A stretch of 64,000 nucleotides of DNA from Burkholderia ambifaria (GTDB lineage: Bacteria > Pseudomonadota > Gammaproteobacteria > Burkholderiales > Burkholderiaceae): positions 170,147 through 234,146 of the forward strand of contig NZ_LKPJ01000008.1 in assembly GCF_001443045.1 (NCBI RefSeq), read 5' to 3'. Positions 63,974-64,000 of the stretch are shown here, in pieces (position 1 is the stretch's first letter; each line of letters starts with the position of its first letter). The position numbers and the translations under genes were made by a program. The notes below the pieces were generated by a model that saw only the letters and a list, made by a program, of their open reading frames with translations, was not told the DNA's origin and did no database searches.

Positions 63974-64000
63974 CGTTTCCTTTCTCCATCAATTCATGGC

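Overview
The window looks like chromosome 1 of a Burkholderia cepacia complex species. It is GC-rich with heavily GC-biased third codon positions. The apaH-rmlBACD-wzm-wzt-vioA O-antigen locus, the yqgE-ruvX-pyrR-pyrB-pyrC' operon and the CIRCE-controlled groESL operon are all arranged as is typical for Burkholderia. No rRNA, tRNA or CRISPR array was seen.

Region 1 (1-12430) is an O-antigen locus of the ABC-transporter type, read leftward from rmlB: rmlB-rmlA-rmlC-rmlD-wzm-wzt-vioA-like-GT2-GT4-(GT2+GT2). RmlABCD make dTDP-L-rhamnose. The VioA-like aminotransferase probably draws on the same RmlB intermediate, and a NeuD-family acetyltransferase on the opposite strand could acetylate its product. 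A transposase C-terminus lies at the extreme left edge.

Region 2 (12773-23650) is housekeeping: apaH, then a leftward operon yqgE-ruvX-pyrR-pyrB-pyrC'-plsC in which the dihydroorotase-like subunit has lost its metal ligands, an unrecognised alanine-rich protein, rubredoxin, a ThiD-like kinase and groESL.

Region 3 (23896-29395) holds a tightly overlapped operon (YxFxxD-type secreted protein, ECF sigma factor, anti-sigma factor, cupredoxin, LolA-like protein, SRPBCC protein) and a secreted tandem-repeat protein.

Region 4 (29410-33636) is an amino-acid module resembling Pseudomonas dauBAR: a DadA-like FAD dehydrogenase and an orphan periplasmic binding protein diverge from an ornithine-cyclodeaminase-like enzyme and a YheO/DauR-type regulator. 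Two matching three-half-site operator clusters lie between the two arms.

Region 5 (33836-49119) is mixed metabolism and transport: DsbA-like proteins, a DHA2 exporter, a TauE-type permease, a 3-hydroxybutyrate oligomer hydrolase lipoprotein, a BON protein, a TAXI protein, and xdhABC. Between xdhB and xdhC an 83-bp tandem repeat encodes a chain of three translationally coupled micro-ORFs. This is the most unusual structure in the window.

Region 6 (49490-63973) carries transporters, regulators, a multiply frameshifted RES-domain pseudogene, a class V aminotransferase, a D-2-hydroxyacid dehydrogenase, bluB, a 25-copy heptamer repeat, a long palindromic element, and the tyrosine/homogentisate genes hmgA-fahA.
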